A stretch of DNA of 64,000 nucleotides, taken from Benincasa hispida. Lineage: Eukaryota > Streptophyta > Magnoliopsida > Cucurbitales > Cucurbitaceae. The DNA is taken from contig NC_052350.1 of the NCBI RefSeq assembly GCF_009727055.1, positions 18,474,840 to 18,538,839 on the forward strand, written 5' to 3'. The position numbers and the translations under genes are program-made. The notes below the pieces were generated by a model. The model ran no database searches. It was not told the origin of the DNA and worked only from the letters and a program-made list of their open reading frames with translations. Every line of letters begins with the position of its first letter. Within the stretch, counting starts at the first letter, position 1. Shown here piece after piece: positions 10,936 through 22,943 of this stretch.

Positions 10936-12388
10936 TGATAACTTGTAGAATTACAAGTTATTGTAGCCTTTTACTTAGAATAATGAAGGTAGAAAAGAAG
11001 AATATGCCTTCTTGCTTAGAATTCATGCTAAATATCAAACTTGCGTTGAAGTATCTTGAAAACACTCGCTGATCGCATATCATGAGTTAGATTGTGCCAA
11101 AGTGTCTATTGGCAGTTGACCGCAGGAACTATCGCATGCGTTGATCATCCAATGAGCAAACAAGTCGATCGCATGCCTCGGGATCTCTAAACCTATACCA
11201 GCGGATCTTCTAGAAAATATGCAGAATATTGACCATGATAGCAGTGCTGACATTTTTACCTACCGCGTCAGATGATGACGACTAATCAGAGCGAGAATCC
11301 CAACAATGAACTAGAGCTTTGACGCCATGAAGAAGGGAATCGAATTCAAGATTCAGGGATCTTGAGCTTCCTACGAGAGAAAATTCCATCTCCATTCTCC
11401 ATCCTGATTCATCATCGGAGCTTCACCAGAGCAAGAGTCTGAGAGGGCCTTCTCCATTCACTCAACCATAGTATCACTAGTAGCCTTAGCATCCATATGT
11501 TAAGAGCAAGAAATTGTTATCAACTGCCCCTTCACCTTATCTCATTATCATTTCTGTTATTGTATTGCACTTTTGTTTAAGAGATTATTCACTTTGTATT
11601 CAACAACTGAATTTATATCTTAATATCTTCATGTCTACATTCATCATCTTTTCTATCTTTGCTTGCACTTTATCTTATCTATGAGTCATTAATCTTAACG
11701 TGGTAAGGGGGAAGGTTAATATCGTGAACTAAGTAGAATCTGCGGAAGCTATTCTTTTTGCTTAATGTATAGTTATTTAAATACTTTCTTATGATCACTC
11801 ATAGAGACAAATAGCTATAATTAGCCTCATGAGAGGGAAAGCAATTGTGGAACTCGTTAAGCAAAGCAAGGAGTATTTCTAGAGATAGAAACAACCTTGC
11901 GCTTTTAGCAACTTCATTCACGCAACATAGAGATATGACAAGTGTGGCTAGCCCACCAAGAGGTGTGCGATAATTGGAAGTTGTGAGTCAGAATAAATTC
12001 CTACGATAAAGCTTAGTGATGGGTATTAATCTTCTCCCAAACCTCGATTTCTCCATACATTTTTCTTCACGTCAAGACTACTATTTTCTCCAATTTCTCT
12101 ACGATATATCTCAAGAGTATCTCTGTTAGTTTAGCACTTAGTTAATCACATGCTTTCAACCCCATTCTTATAATTCTTAACTTCGTCGCATACTCATAAT
12201 TATCTATCTTAATTGGTAAAAATCCCTACGTTTGACTTAGGTCATCCTGAGAAACTCGCAATCAGGTTACACTTGTCCCAAGAACAAACTTGTGATTGGC
12301 GCATGCTTACTGCACTTAGACATACATTATTGATGTCGCATAAGCGCCCTAGTGTAGTTCCTAATCAACACATATTTTTATTGCAACA
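10936..12388 (+). repeat. Athila-like 5' LTR
   Basis: Starts TGATAACTTGTAGAATTAC and ends TATTGCAACA, 1453 bp, directly followed by the primer site. The 3' copy begins at 35758. By eye the first 380 bp differ at about one position in ten, mostly transitions. The 5' copy lacks about 23 bp that in the 3' copy carry the TATA box (compare 11306-11320 with 36131-36165), so this LTR probably cannot drive transcription in the normal way. Confidence 0.85.
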
Positions 12389-12394
12389 AGTTTT

Positions 12395-12412
12395 TGACAC
12401 CGTTGTCGAGGA
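12395..12412 (+). promoter_or_regulatory. primer binding site, tRNA-Asp-like
   Basis: TGACACCGTTGTCGAGGA directly after the LTR differs at a few positions from the TGGCGCCGTTGCCGGGGA site used by many plant Ty3/gypsy elements, which is complementary to the 3' end of tRNA-Asp. All the changes I see are G to A or C to T, as expected from decay of methylated DNA. Confidence 0.7.
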
Positions 12413-12509
12413 TTTGGCAACTAATTGTGTATTGGATTTTTGTGATTTTTTTACAGGCACCCTTTTGAATTCAAGTGTATTACGAGCGTAAGTAAAATGC
12501 TTCAAACAA

Positions 12510-13560
12510 TATATGAGTAATGGGTACAGAACCCAAGCTCAATATTGAATCAGAATCGAAAGAACTTTTTGTCGCAGAGCTAGACAAAATCGTAACCGAA
12601 GAAGAAGGAATATGGCCAACAACAATAACAACTAGAACAATCAGGAGGGAATGAATGGTATATTGGGACAGGGACAACAAAACCATATCCTCCTTGCTAC
12701 TGACCGTAACATTCCAATGAGGAATTATGCGGCCCTGAATCTCTATGATTTCTCACTTGGTATTACAAGGTCAACAGTTGATGAAAATGCAAGGTTCGAG
12801 ATTGAACTGGTAATGCTGCCGATGATTCAGAATGCTGGACAGTTTGGAAGGCTGCAACAAGACTCACATGCCCTCCTCACTAGTTTTGTGGAAATGTGCA
12901 ATACATTTTCCATTCAGGGCGTCACACCAGAGGGAATCCAACTGTCTCTCTTTCCTTATACTCTCTGTGATGAGGCCAAGAAATGGGCTCATTCCCTTGA
13001 ACCAAATGAGATCATATCCTGGGAATAGTTGGTCGAGTGCTTTATGAAGAAGTTCCCCCCCCCCACCCCCCCCCCCCCCAACCGTCAATGCAAGTGAGAC
13101 GACAGGATATCACAAACTTTGAACAAGGAGAAACAAAATCTTTAAGCTTTGCATGGGTGCGATTCAGGCGTCTTGTACGAAATTGCCTGCATATTGGCAT
13201 CCCTGATTGTGTTTTGATGGAGACATTCTACAATGGGCTAAATAGAGCCACACAGGTAGTAACATATGCCTTTGCAGCCGGGGGATTCATGGACAAGGCC
13301 CATACAGAGGAAAAAGTGATTTTGGATTAGATATCTAGGAATATTGATGATTGGGTTGATGATGGTTATAGGAGTAAGAACGTTGATAAGAGAAAGAATG
13401 AGGGAGCAATAGTATCACCAGATGCGGTGAGCACATTAGCCGCCTAAATGGCCACTATTACTTCCCTTCTTCAATCCATAGCGATCAACCATGGAGCCTT
13501 AAATAGAAAGGCTGCGCAGTTGAACACTATGACACAAGTTATAGCAGTAAGTTGCATCCA
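12510..13560 (+). pseudogene. Athila-like gag
   Basis: Gag forms the virus-like particle of the retrotransposon. The frame from 12651 carries MIQNAGQFGRLQQDSHALL, then FVEMCNTFSIQGVTPEGIQL, LFPYTLCDEAKKWAHSL and EIISWE, the retrotransposon gag core, ending in TAG at 13026-13028. After a C-run (13055-13079) the frame shifts and goes on with FEQGETKSLSFAWVRFRRLV, a GIPDC turn, TFYNGLN and AAGGFMDKAHTEE, with a further TAG at 13328-13330. The likely original start lies upstream of 12651 (ATG at 12510), where the frame is broken. No zinc knuckle is seen. Downstream, 13860-14050 reads QIANDLKNWQSGSL and TLHSGK, the usual gag C-terminal signature of this lineage. Confidence 0.75.
13055..13079 (+). 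repeat. poly-C tract in gag
   Basis: A run of 24 C residues with one A at 13065, placed where the gag frame encodes Lys-Lys-Phe-Pro followed by more Pro. It produces the frameshift between the two halves of gag. On the other strand it is a G-run able in principle to form a quadruplex. Slippage or an assembly or polymerase error could explain its length. Confidence 0.9.
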
Positions 13561-14619
13561 GTAAGGGGAAGCCCACTCTGTAGAAGTTTACCCGCAAGAC
13601 CTACAGATAGTCTTTTCTATCCACAACAACCCGTTTAGTAACACCTACAATTCGGGTTGGAGAAACCACCCCAATTTCGCTTGTGGTGGGAGTCAAGACC
13701 AGTATGGGCAGAAGAAATTACATCAGCATCAACAAGCGCAAAGAGGGAATCCTCCAGGATTCAACCAAGCCGATATTAGTACAATTACAACCAGGCATCT
13801 AGTTCCAACACATCATCATCTTTGGAAGCACTCCTCAAGGAGTATATTCAGAAAAATGATGTGTTAATCTAGTCACAAGCTTCCTCCATACGAAACTTAG
13901 AGGTCCAAATAGCGCAGATTGCCAATGATTTGAAAAATTGGCAATCTGGCTCCCTAACAAGTAATTCTAAAGTTTCTCGAGGCGATGGAAAAGAGCAGTG
14001 ACAAGCTGTGACACTGCACAGTGGAAAAATGACATCTCTTGTGCCAACTGCTACTAGAGTAGTTAAGCCTGTAAAGATTCCCATAACACCTGTGATTGAA
14101 TCCTCTACAGACATTGAACCTCCCTCCACCACAAACGACACTGACAACCACGACTCAACAACCTTTACGTCAACCAGTAACTTTTCAGTATTTTCGGCAT
14201 CTTCATCTAAATCTTTAGATCAATCCTTTGATATTGTAAAATCTCATAAAAAAAAAAAACTCTTTCCAACCAACCAGTCTAGGGCATGCTCGGAAGTACT
14301 CGATGCGAAGAACAAAAACAAGCAAGCGAAGTCTTGTAAGTCCCACTGCCATAACCCAACCAGTTGAGAAAGAAAGATGATAGCTGACAATTTAAATGGT
14401 TTCTGGTTGTCTTGAAGCAACTTCACATTAACATACCTCTTGTAGAGGCCCTAAAGTAAATGCCTAGTTACGTGAAGTTCTTAAGAGACATCCTCGCAAA
14501 CAAGCGCAAGCTAGGCGAGTTCGAAACGATTGCATTAACGCATGAATGCAATGCCTTATTCAAGAACAATATTCTTGAGAAATTAAAAGATCCAGATAGT
14601 TTCACCTTACCCTGCTCAA
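13561..14619 (+). pseudogene. Athila-like gag-protease linker
   Basis: This stretch holds the gag C-terminus and a Ser/Thr/Pro-rich linker. The frame at 14008-14367 (starting in MTLHSGKMTSLVPTATRVV) is rich in Ser, Thr, Asp and later Lys. A second part near 14450-14600 reads MPSYVKFLRDILANKRKLGE in one frame, which is the usual lead-in to the protease of this lineage. Stops and shifts break it into short frames. It has no role of its own beyond the polyprotein. Confidence 0.55.
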
Positions 14620-14980
14620 TTGAGTGAAAAGAAGGTGGTCATGCAGCATCAATTTGATGCTGCTATCCATTTTCAAGAAATTAAGGATCAGACCCACCAT
14701 GGTGACCCTACAACTTACAGACAGGTCATTAACACATCCCAAAGGGAAAATTGAAGATGTGCTCGTTCAAGTTAACAAGTTTATTTTCTCAGCCGACTTC
14801 ATCATTTTGGATTATGAGACAGATATTGACATTCCCATCATCTTGGGATGCCCACTCTTAACCACAGGGTGAGCATTGATAAGCATTCAAAAGGGAGAAT
14901 TGACCATCCGCGTGGATGATCAAAAGGTTAAATTCAATGTGTTCAATGCATTGAAGTATCCAAATGACATAGAGACCTAA
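14620..14980 (+). pseudogene. Athila-like retropepsin (PR) remnant
   Basis: The frame carries TMVTLQLTDRSLTHPKGKIE, DVLVQVNKFIFSADFIILDY and PIILGCPLLTTG, then after a stop QKGELTIRVDDQKVKFNVF. These are the middle and C-terminal strands of the retroviral-type aspartic protease of plant Ty3/gypsy elements, which cleaves the polyprotein. The N-terminal part with the catalytic Asp is not intact in this frame. The stop after TTG (14870-14872) and the frame break before 14624 make it nonfunctional. Confidence 0.65.
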
Positions 14981-15016
14981 CAATGCGTTGATGATGTTGG
15001 AGTTGGATGGTGGGAA

Positions 15017-16650
15017 GTGTTGAAAAGAGAATTAGAAGAAGAAGCTGAAGAAGATTTGGTGATGGAAGAAGTCCATGCATTAATGAAGTCTGACCCTGGT
15101 TTTGAACCTTTAAATCTAACAAAGATAGAAATAATAAAAACTAAGCCATTCCTAGAAAAGTCACCTGTACAAGAGCTCAAAGCACTGCCAGCACACCTCA
15201 AGTATGCTTACCTGGGCGATAATGACTCTGCAAGTCATTATCTCCACCGCATTGAAAGCGGAAGATGAGGAGACCTTACTAAAAGTACTGAGGAAATACA
15301 CAAAGGCCATCAATTGGATCCTAGCTGACATCCGAGGGATTAACTCATCATACTACATGCACAAGATACGACTAGAGGAAGGAAAAAACAATTCCATTGA
15401 GAGGAAATGCAGGCTGGACCCAGCTATACGAGAAGTAGTAAAGAAGGAGATTATTAAGTGGCTCGATGGAGGAGTCATTTAGCCAATCTCCGACAGCAGT
15501 TGGGTTAGCCTAGTTCAGTGCTTGCCCAAAAAGGGAGGGACGACAGTGGTGGCAAACAGTAAGAATGAGTTGATCCTGACAAGAACAGTGACCGGCTGGC
15601 GAATTTATATGGATTACTGCAAGCTAAACCAGGCCACAAAGAAAACTCATTTCCCATTACCATTCATTGACTAGATGCTGGACAGACTTGCAGGAAATGA
15701 ATTCTTTTTGCTTTTTAGATGGCTATTTTGGCTACAATCGAACAACAATTGAGTCAGTGGAAGTGTTTATGGACGATTTTTCTGTGTTTGGTAATTCCTA
15801 CGATATTTTCCTTTCTATCCTAGAGAATGTGCTGAGGAAGTGTGAGGAGACCAACCTTGTCCTTAATTGAGAGAAATGTCGCTTCATGGTTACTAAGGAC
15901 ATTGTGATGGGGCACAAGATCTCCAAATTCGGGCTTGAGGAAGATCAAGAAAAAATTGATGCAATAGCTAAATTGCCACCATCTGTAAATGTCAAAACAC
16001 TTAGAAGCTTTTTGGGGCATGCAAGGTTTTATAGGAGATTCATCCGAAATTTCTCCTAAATTGCAAGGCCTCTCAGTGCGCTCTTAGAAGCCGATAGACC
16101 ATATGATTTTGACGATGCGTGCATGCAAGCCTTTAACACTTTGAGGGATGCACTCATATCTACGCCTATTTTGGTGGCGCCTGATTGGTCGCAGCCCTTC
16201 GAGCTAATGTGTGATGTGAGCAACTATATGGTCAGAGCTGTTTTGAGCCAGCATAAAAATAAAATACTTCTTCCTGTCTATTATGCTAGTAAGACTTTGA
16301 ATAACTCCCAAGAGAATTATACCACCATTGAAAAAGAAATGCTTGTGGTGGTATTTGCGATTGAGAAATTCTGACAATATCTAGTGGGATCGAGTGTTGT
16401 GGTTTATACTGATCACTCTACGATCAGATATCATATGGCTAGGAAAGATGCGAAGCCCAGGCTGATTCAGTGGGTTTTGTTGCTGCAAGAGTTTGATTTG
16501 GAGATAAAGGATAGAAAAGGAACAGAAAACCAAGTGGTGAACCACCTTTCTAGACTTGAGAATGATGAGACCCAGTGAAAAGAAAAAGAAACCGAGGACT
16601 TTTTCCCAGATGAAAAATTGATAGTTGTGAGCAATAAAGAACTTGGTATG
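15017..16650 (+). pseudogene. Athila-like reverse transcriptase-RNase H
   Basis: RT copies the RNA into DNA and RNase H removes the template. Visible in order: LKALPAHLKYAYLGDNDS (15172-15230), a shift, INSSYYMHKIRLEEGKN, RLDPAIREVVKKEIIKWLD, a stop (TAG 15481), then PISDSSWVS, RIYMDYCKLNQATKKTHFPL and FCFLDGYFGYN. The text then jumps straight to VEVFMDDFSVFG, so about 80 codons of the RT palm are deleted. What follows is intact-looking connection and RNase [74 protein letters not shown] and [14 protein letters not shown]. Several TGA/TAG stops interrupt it. The acidic residues of RNase H (CDVS, Glu of EKE, YTDH) remain. Confidence 0.85.
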
Positions 16651-16654
16651 CCGA

Positions 16655-17904
16655 TATTGTAAATTACCTGGTTTGCGCTCAAACCCTAGAAGACTATATG
16701 CACCATCAAAAGAAGAAGCTTCGTCGTGAAGCTAAATTCTACTATTTGGATGACCCATTTTTGTATAGACTAGGGCTCGATCACATTTTGAGGAGATGTG
16801 TTCCATAAACGGAAGTGTAACACATCCTAGAACAATGTCATGAGTCCCTATATCGTGGTCACTTCGAGGGGCAAAGAACTACTACTAAAGTCCTCTAGTG
16901 TGGCTACTTCTAGCCCACTTTATTTAAAGATGCCCGCTCTATGCAATGAATTGTGATCGTTGCCAAAGAACGAGCAACATATAGAAGAAGAATGAAATGC
17001 CATTAACTTTCATTCTAATGTGTGAGGCATCTTTATGGGCCCCTTCCCAAATTTTATTGATCATCAATTTATTCTGGTGCAGTTGATTATGTTTCTAAAT
17101 GGGTGGAGGTCATTTCCTGTGCCAAAGGTGATGTGGTCACGGTGGTTAAGTTTCTAAGAAAGAATATCTTTTCATGGTTTGGAACACCCCATGCACTAAT
17201 CAGTGATGAGGGTACACATTTTATAAATCGCATCATCTCAAACCTACTAACCAAGTTCGATATAAGTCATAGGGTTGTGACTGCCAATCATCTATATACC
17301 AATGGTCAAGTAGAGGTGTCTAATAGGGAGATCAAATCCATCATAGAGAAGGTGGTAAGCATCTCCAGGAAGAACTGGGCACAGAAGCTTGATGAGGCTC
17401 TTTGGGCCTACTGCACTGCCTACAAGACGCCCATCAATGCGTCCCCGTATGCGTCGGTGTATGGGAAGGCATGCCACTTCCCGTTAGAGTTGGAACAAAA
17501 GGCCATAGTGGGCCCTGAAAAAACTGAATTTGGATTTAGCAAGCGTAGGAGAGGCCAGAAAACTTCAGCTAAATGAACTAGCTGAATGGCGAACCACCGC
17601 ATACGAAAATGCCAAGCTCTACAAGGAGCAGACGAAGAGATGGCACGATAACAGGATCTTTAAGAAGAATTTAGTCGTTAGCCAAAGAGTTTTACTGTTT
17701 AAATCCCACATTTGTCTTTTTCTAGGTAAGCTAAATTCAAGATGGTCTCAGCCCCTCATCATGAAAGAAGTTTTTCCCCATGGGGCCGTTGAGTTAGCAA
17801 GTGAGGATGAGAGCAACGTGTTTAAGGTCATTGGTCAGCAAGTAAAGCCTTACTATGGAGGCTTGGTGGAAAAAGTCAAGGAGACCACTGAACTAGCCGA
17901 GTAA
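16655..17904 (+). pseudogene. Athila-like integrase
   Basis: Integrase joins the DNA copy into the genome. The zinc-binding H2C2 part is read in pieces at 16740-16990 (FYYLDDPFLYRLGLDHILRR, HESLYRGHFEGQRTT and later Cys-containing segments), with stops at former Trp/Gln/Arg codons. The core (17070-17575) has DYVSKWVE, LISDEGTHFIN and, in NGQVEVSNREIKSIIEK, the Glu, so the DDE triad can be followed, then WAYCTAYKTPINASPYASVY. A frameshift near 17530 moves the reading to a second frame with LNELAEWRTTAYENAKLYKE and KRWHDNRIF, ending at TAA 17902-17904. This second part is the C-terminal domain. Not functional because of the breaks. Confidence 0.83.
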
Positions 17905-18385
17905 GCCTGATCGCTCGCATAGATGCATCTCTGCGGTAACTTCATTCTAATATTTTTAGGGACATCTATTCTATCTTTAACATACTTTCCTAGTTAACCA
18001 TTTTATTTTCCTTATTTTAATTCTTTGTTGTTTTGTGAATCTGCCACATGATCTTTGTATTGACAATGATTTGACTTTAACTCTTGATGATTTGCGTTAT
18101 TATGCTTATGCGTTAATTGTTGGAATGTTGCGACTGCTTGACCTTTGCGTTAATTTTTCCTAATTACGTAGAGTAAAATCCATCAAGCCTTAATGCATGA
18201 ATTCAAAAGCTTAGTAGGTTACATTCTCGAGGGGTCATTAAGTGCGCCGTCAGATGAAATGTCCTTTTGTCTGACCTGCATTTAATGATAGGCAGGATTT
18301 TGTGATTCCTTAAGCCTACCGTTTATCATTTCCCTTCAACAATCGAAATTTCGTTTGCCCACGCCTATTTATAACCCCAACATTT
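17905..18385 (+). other. Athila-like internal sequence between pol and ORF3
   Basis: Noncoding internal retrotransposon DNA. No open frame of note. The hAT-like MITE was inserted at its end, in the target CAACATTT. Just before it is a TATTTATA-type stretch near 18365-18373 that could have acted as a promoter element for the third ORF, but this is speculation. Confidence 0.5.
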
Positions 18386-19054
18386 TGAGATGTCCACGGG
18401 GCCGGGGATGCCATTCCCCATCCCTGTCCCCGCTTCCCCATTTCATTCCCCATCCTCGTGAAATTCCCCACGGGGATCGGGGCGGGGATTTCTCGCGGGG
18501 AATTTGCGTGGATCGGTTTCCTCTGTTGCGTGTGAAATTTTCCCCGTTACTTTTTTTTTTTTTTTTTTGTAAAAAGCCAATTAATTTAAATCATTAATAT
18601 GAGCAAATTTTATTAAATAATTAACTTTATCATTAAATTATTATTATGGTTAGTTTTATATGACAATTTGAATTTAAAGTAAATTAATCAAATTTTGGCC
18701 TAAAAAACTAATTAATTTTTTATGTAAAGAAATAAATATAAATCAAATTATTCATATATAAATCTAAATTTTAAACATTCAATTTAAACATATTCATTAT
18801 CTTTCCCAATAAATAATCAAATTTAAAATTTAATTGTAATATTTATTAATAATAAGAATAACATAATATTAGATATTATATTATAAATATGTAAAAGCTA
18901 ATCGGGATAGGGATAGGGAACGGGGCGGGGCCAGGGCCGGGGGCAGGGACAGGGAATGCATTTCCCGTCCCCATCCTTGTTTAACTCACGAGAAATTTTT
19001 CCCCCCACTCCCTCCCCCATTCCCCGCTCCCATGGGAAAATTGGACATCTCTAT
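18386..19054. mobile_element. hAT-like MITE, TSD CAACATTT
   Basis: A 669-bp element flanked by an 8-bp duplication CAACATTT (18378-18385 and 19055-19062), the length hAT elements make. Ends: TGAGATGTCCACGGGG on the left and, reverse-complemented, ATAGAGATGTCCAATTTTCC on the right, sharing GAGATGTCC. Next to each end lie G/C-rich subterminal blocks made of GGGGCGGGGA/TCCCCGTCCCC variants (18395-18500 and 18908-19030), while the middle is AT-rich (about 18560-18900). It encodes no transposase. It could drive its movement only with an autonomous hAT partner. Confidence 0.82.
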
Positions 19055-19350
19055 CAACATTTCTTCATTCCAACTCTTATTGCAACCAGACAAACTCCTA
19101 GAGCTTTCAGGTCTTCAGAGTTTTCCTTTTTCAAAATATCCCCTTTGTTCATTCACTTCTTCTCTTCTCGCCGGAATCCATGGCTGATCAGAAATCTCGC
19201 ATCCCTTAATTGTCTTGTGGAAGCAGTAGAAGCCAGTCCGGCCTTCTTGCTCCCTCTGCTTTGTCAGCCGAAGCCCCATCTTCAACAAGAGACGCAACGA
19301 TCCTAACTGTAAGCCGACAAGCATCCGTTCAGCCTTAGCCGTTCCAACCA

Positions 19351-21886
19351 CTAATGAAGCCCAAAATCACTCTGAAACCTTTATCCTCTCCAGTTGCCTC
19401 TTTGTCTTTCGTCAACAGTGAGGGACTGCATAAGAAGAGTGTCCCTACCACCCCCCCTAAGGTGGTCACATCCCAACTTCCTACTGCCATTGATCTGCAA
19501 AGGAAAGATGTAAAATAAGTTTTTAGGAGCATCCTCAGTAATATGGAGCGCGACGGAGGATTGATTGAAGCAGAAGTAGAGAACCAACTAATGTAACACG
19601 AAGAAAACCAGGCTGAGGTGTTGGTGGTGTCGCAAGGAGAAGCCCTTGCGACAATGGATCCTAAGGAGGATGCACCTGCAGACTCCAATGAGGGACTCAT
19701 CAGAGATATGTTGAAGGAGGTTGAAGAGAAGGTTGAGAAAGAACTAGAAGAGCGTGAGGAGCTGGAACGAGCTCAAGGAAGGAAAGAGAAGAAAGACAGA
19801 AGGAATGCTGAAAAGAAACAACACAAGAAGGAAAAGAAGTGTTTGAAGCGCGAAAAGCAATGCCAGCAAAGAGCTTAAAGTCCGGTCATTGAGGGAGAAT
19901 CAATCACCGTAAGGGTGGAAGAGTCCTTGATGATGAAAAATGTTGAGCCAAGTAAATAAGGATCTACCACAATCCCTCACGAGAGGTTGGCCACATCTGA
20001 GGCCCAACCTCGGGGACATCAAGAGGAAGAAGAAGAGACAATCACTACACTGCTAATTCGTCGGTCAAAAGGTCGGACGACAGAAAAAGAGTCTACCAGT
20101 GTTATAGATGAAACACAAGTGACTAGACCTGAAGTCACTAGAACTTGGTCTTCTGTGGACCTAACAGATGCGCAGTTGATTGAGCGCGTTGAGAAAGAGA
20201 AGGAAGAATTAGAAAGAGAACATAAGCGAAAGGCGGAGAAAAGAGAACAGGCTTTCCTGATCATTGCACCTAGAAATTTGGCGAGGAAGTTGCATGATGA
20301 AGAGGTCTGTCGCGTCAATGCATTGGCTATAGAAAAAGTGAAGAAAAAGCTAGAAGAAGAGCAACATATTACGGTCACTTTAGAAGAGTTTGAAAGAGAG
20401 ATGAAGAAAGAAGAAGAGGAGGAAAATAAACAAAAAGAAGAAAAAGAATTGGAGATGGGCGAAGGTCAAGCGTAATAAAGAGTTAAAACAAGTTAAGAAG
20501 AAGGAATGAGAGAAAGAGAAAAAGGAAAAAAAGGAGAAAAAGAAGGAAGAAGATAGAATAAAAAAGAATAGAGGCCGACTTGCCGTGGCTCAAAACAAAG
20601 GCAAAGAGAAGGAAGGGAAAAGCAAGGCTTCTCCTGCAAAAGGTTCTTCGAGATCTGGAAAGAAGGAGAAAGATCATCTGTCAATGGAGATGGGATTCTT
20701 CCCTGCACCAACCCCTCTACCAGACTTCATCAGTAGCATCATCGTTGAACATGGATAGAAGACATTCTGTTAATGCCCGCCCATTGTCATTCCAAGTGTA
20801 GTGTGTGCATTTTATCATGGTCGCCTATACAAGACTGATGATGCAGTGATCATCAACGATTGGGTGGTTCCGTTCAATGCCCACGATATCAATTAGTTGT
20901 TCAAGTTTAAAGACATTCCTAATGCACCGGGTAATTAGCTGATTGACGGGCCTGATGATGAGTATTTAAAAGATGTCTTAAGAGTTTTAGTGCAACTTGA
21001 GTCTCGGTGGACAGTGTCCCTCATGGGCATAAGAACGTTGGCTTCAAACTGTCTCTTACCAGAGGCGTGTTTATGGGTATATTTAGGCAAGAAATGGATC
21101 ATCCCTACGACACATGACAAGACTATTTCAAGGGACCGCATGATGGTTACTTACTGCATTGCTAGAGGCATCCCTATTGATATTGGGCGCATAATCACAA
21201 AGCAAGTTAGGGGGACCTTCGGCAAACCTCGCGGCCAGCTCTTCAAAACATGGACGGTTACTAGCCTTTGCCTATCCGTAGGCTTTGGCATTGAAGAAAA
21301 GCCAATGACTGAAGTGTACAGACTGATCAATAACAAGATCCTAAGGATCATTTTGAAGAATTCACAGCATTGTCTCGAGCCACTCAAACAACCCCTCATC
21401 GACTTAAATGCCCCACAACCACCAAGAACTAAACACCAAAGAATGTCCACCAAGGGCAAAGAAGTTGCCTGAGAGAGTCTAGAATATCATGACCATGACG
21501 AACGCATCCCAAATCCCTCTCCATTAGAAATTCTTCCCCTAAGTCCTTTTGCGCCTTTATCCCCTATTCCTGAAGAATTGACCAACCTTCTTCTTCTAAC
21601 TGAGCATGTTTATCAAATCCCCACACGGTTTGGGTGCTGGCCCCTCTAACTAGCCCCAACCCGAAGATGGTGAGACTTTGGGAGTGCCACCGCAACCACC
21701 CTTCTCGTCCAACCTTGATGAACTTAAAGCTTTTCTCTCCCAAGAACTTGCACCCATCCATCAATCCCTTCAAGAGCTACACCATGACAACACAACCTTG
21801 CGATAAGCTCTTGTCAATGTGCAGCGCAACCTTTTCACCCTTCGCCAAAACCAGCGCCTGTAGGCCAAGAGAAACCACAATTACTT
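19351..21886 (+). pseudogene. Athila-like third ORF (coiled coil plus plant-transposon-type domain)
   Basis: Athila elements often carry an extra ORF after integrase, sometimes called env-like; its role is not settled. Here ATG 19351 opens a frame that continues, with only a few in-frame stops, to 20475. It begins with a Pro/Thr/Ser-rich part (MKPKITLKPLSS), then long Glu/Lys-rich coiled-coil stretches (19700-19870, 20180-20470, with repeats of EKE and EEE). After a shift, 20990-21472 encodes a folded part: ACLWVYLGKKWIIPTTHDK, RDRMMVTYCIARGIPIDIGR, and QLFKTWTVTSLCLSVGF. This resembles the putative plant transposon protein domain seen in Athila ORF3 and in many plant repeat proteins. No signal peptide or transmembrane helix is visible, which argues against an envelope role. 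The tail is cut by the LTR at 21887. Confidence 0.65.
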
Positions 21887-22943
21887 TGATGGAATTAGCA
21901 TGCAATTGGCGGAATAAATAAGGATCTTAAGCACTCTAATTCATCAATTTTAGCATCTAAGTAAGCATGTTTATGAGGTAAAAGAGGGTTTCAGAAATAT
22001 ACCTTTGAAGAACTCTTTAATTTTCAAATTCAGCTTCAATCTCCTCAATAGCAAGGTGTAGACCATTACTTGATCTTCCCTACTATTCTTTGACCTTTAG
22101 ATTGAATAGTGGGATTCAAAATGAGCTTAAATGGAGGGAATTTTCTGAGGAGAAGAGACTAGTTTTCTGGTTTTATGTTGAATAACACTTCTCAAAAACT
22201 TTAGGAAAAAAAAATAGGTTGCATGGTCCTCATCTCAGCTGAATGAGCTGAGTTTTTATCTTCTCATTCATTCAATCTAATTGCATATAAATTGGACACC
22301 ACCTACTTGATAATTTGGGTGGAATTTTAAGTGGAATGGTGAATTTGAAGAAAAGGATAAACCCACTAAGAGAAAATTGAATTTCCAATCAATTTCTCCT
22401 TTAATTTTTTAAACTAATTATCAAAAATTAATTTGAAAATTAAATTTGCATAATATTAATTCTAAAATTAATATTGACTAAAAAACATCAATTTATACAA
22501 AATTAATTCAATAATTAATTTCTAATAAAATTAATTCTTTAATAATTAATTAATCAATTTAATATCAAATATTAAATCAATGAAACACCAATTCCATAAC
22601 CATGAATCTCTATTCATGTAATTAATATTTAAATCGAACTTGAATATTATCCAATTCTCCAATTTCGTTTAATTCCATAATTAAACGTGTAATTATATCG
22701 CATATAATTACTAATTCCCTGAATTCGAATTTGAACGTTTCAAACTAAACTCATCACTCTATTCTAAGGTTTATTCCATTTGTGAGCTAGTAGGAGGACT
22801 TAATGAACCTACAGATCATGGGCTCCAACGATCTGAGATCAATTGGTTAAACTCTTTAAACCGAATTAATCAACATTAGTTAACTACCGGGTCACTCAAC
22901 TAAAACCCAATAGTTGCATTCCCTCCACTGTACATGTATTTGT

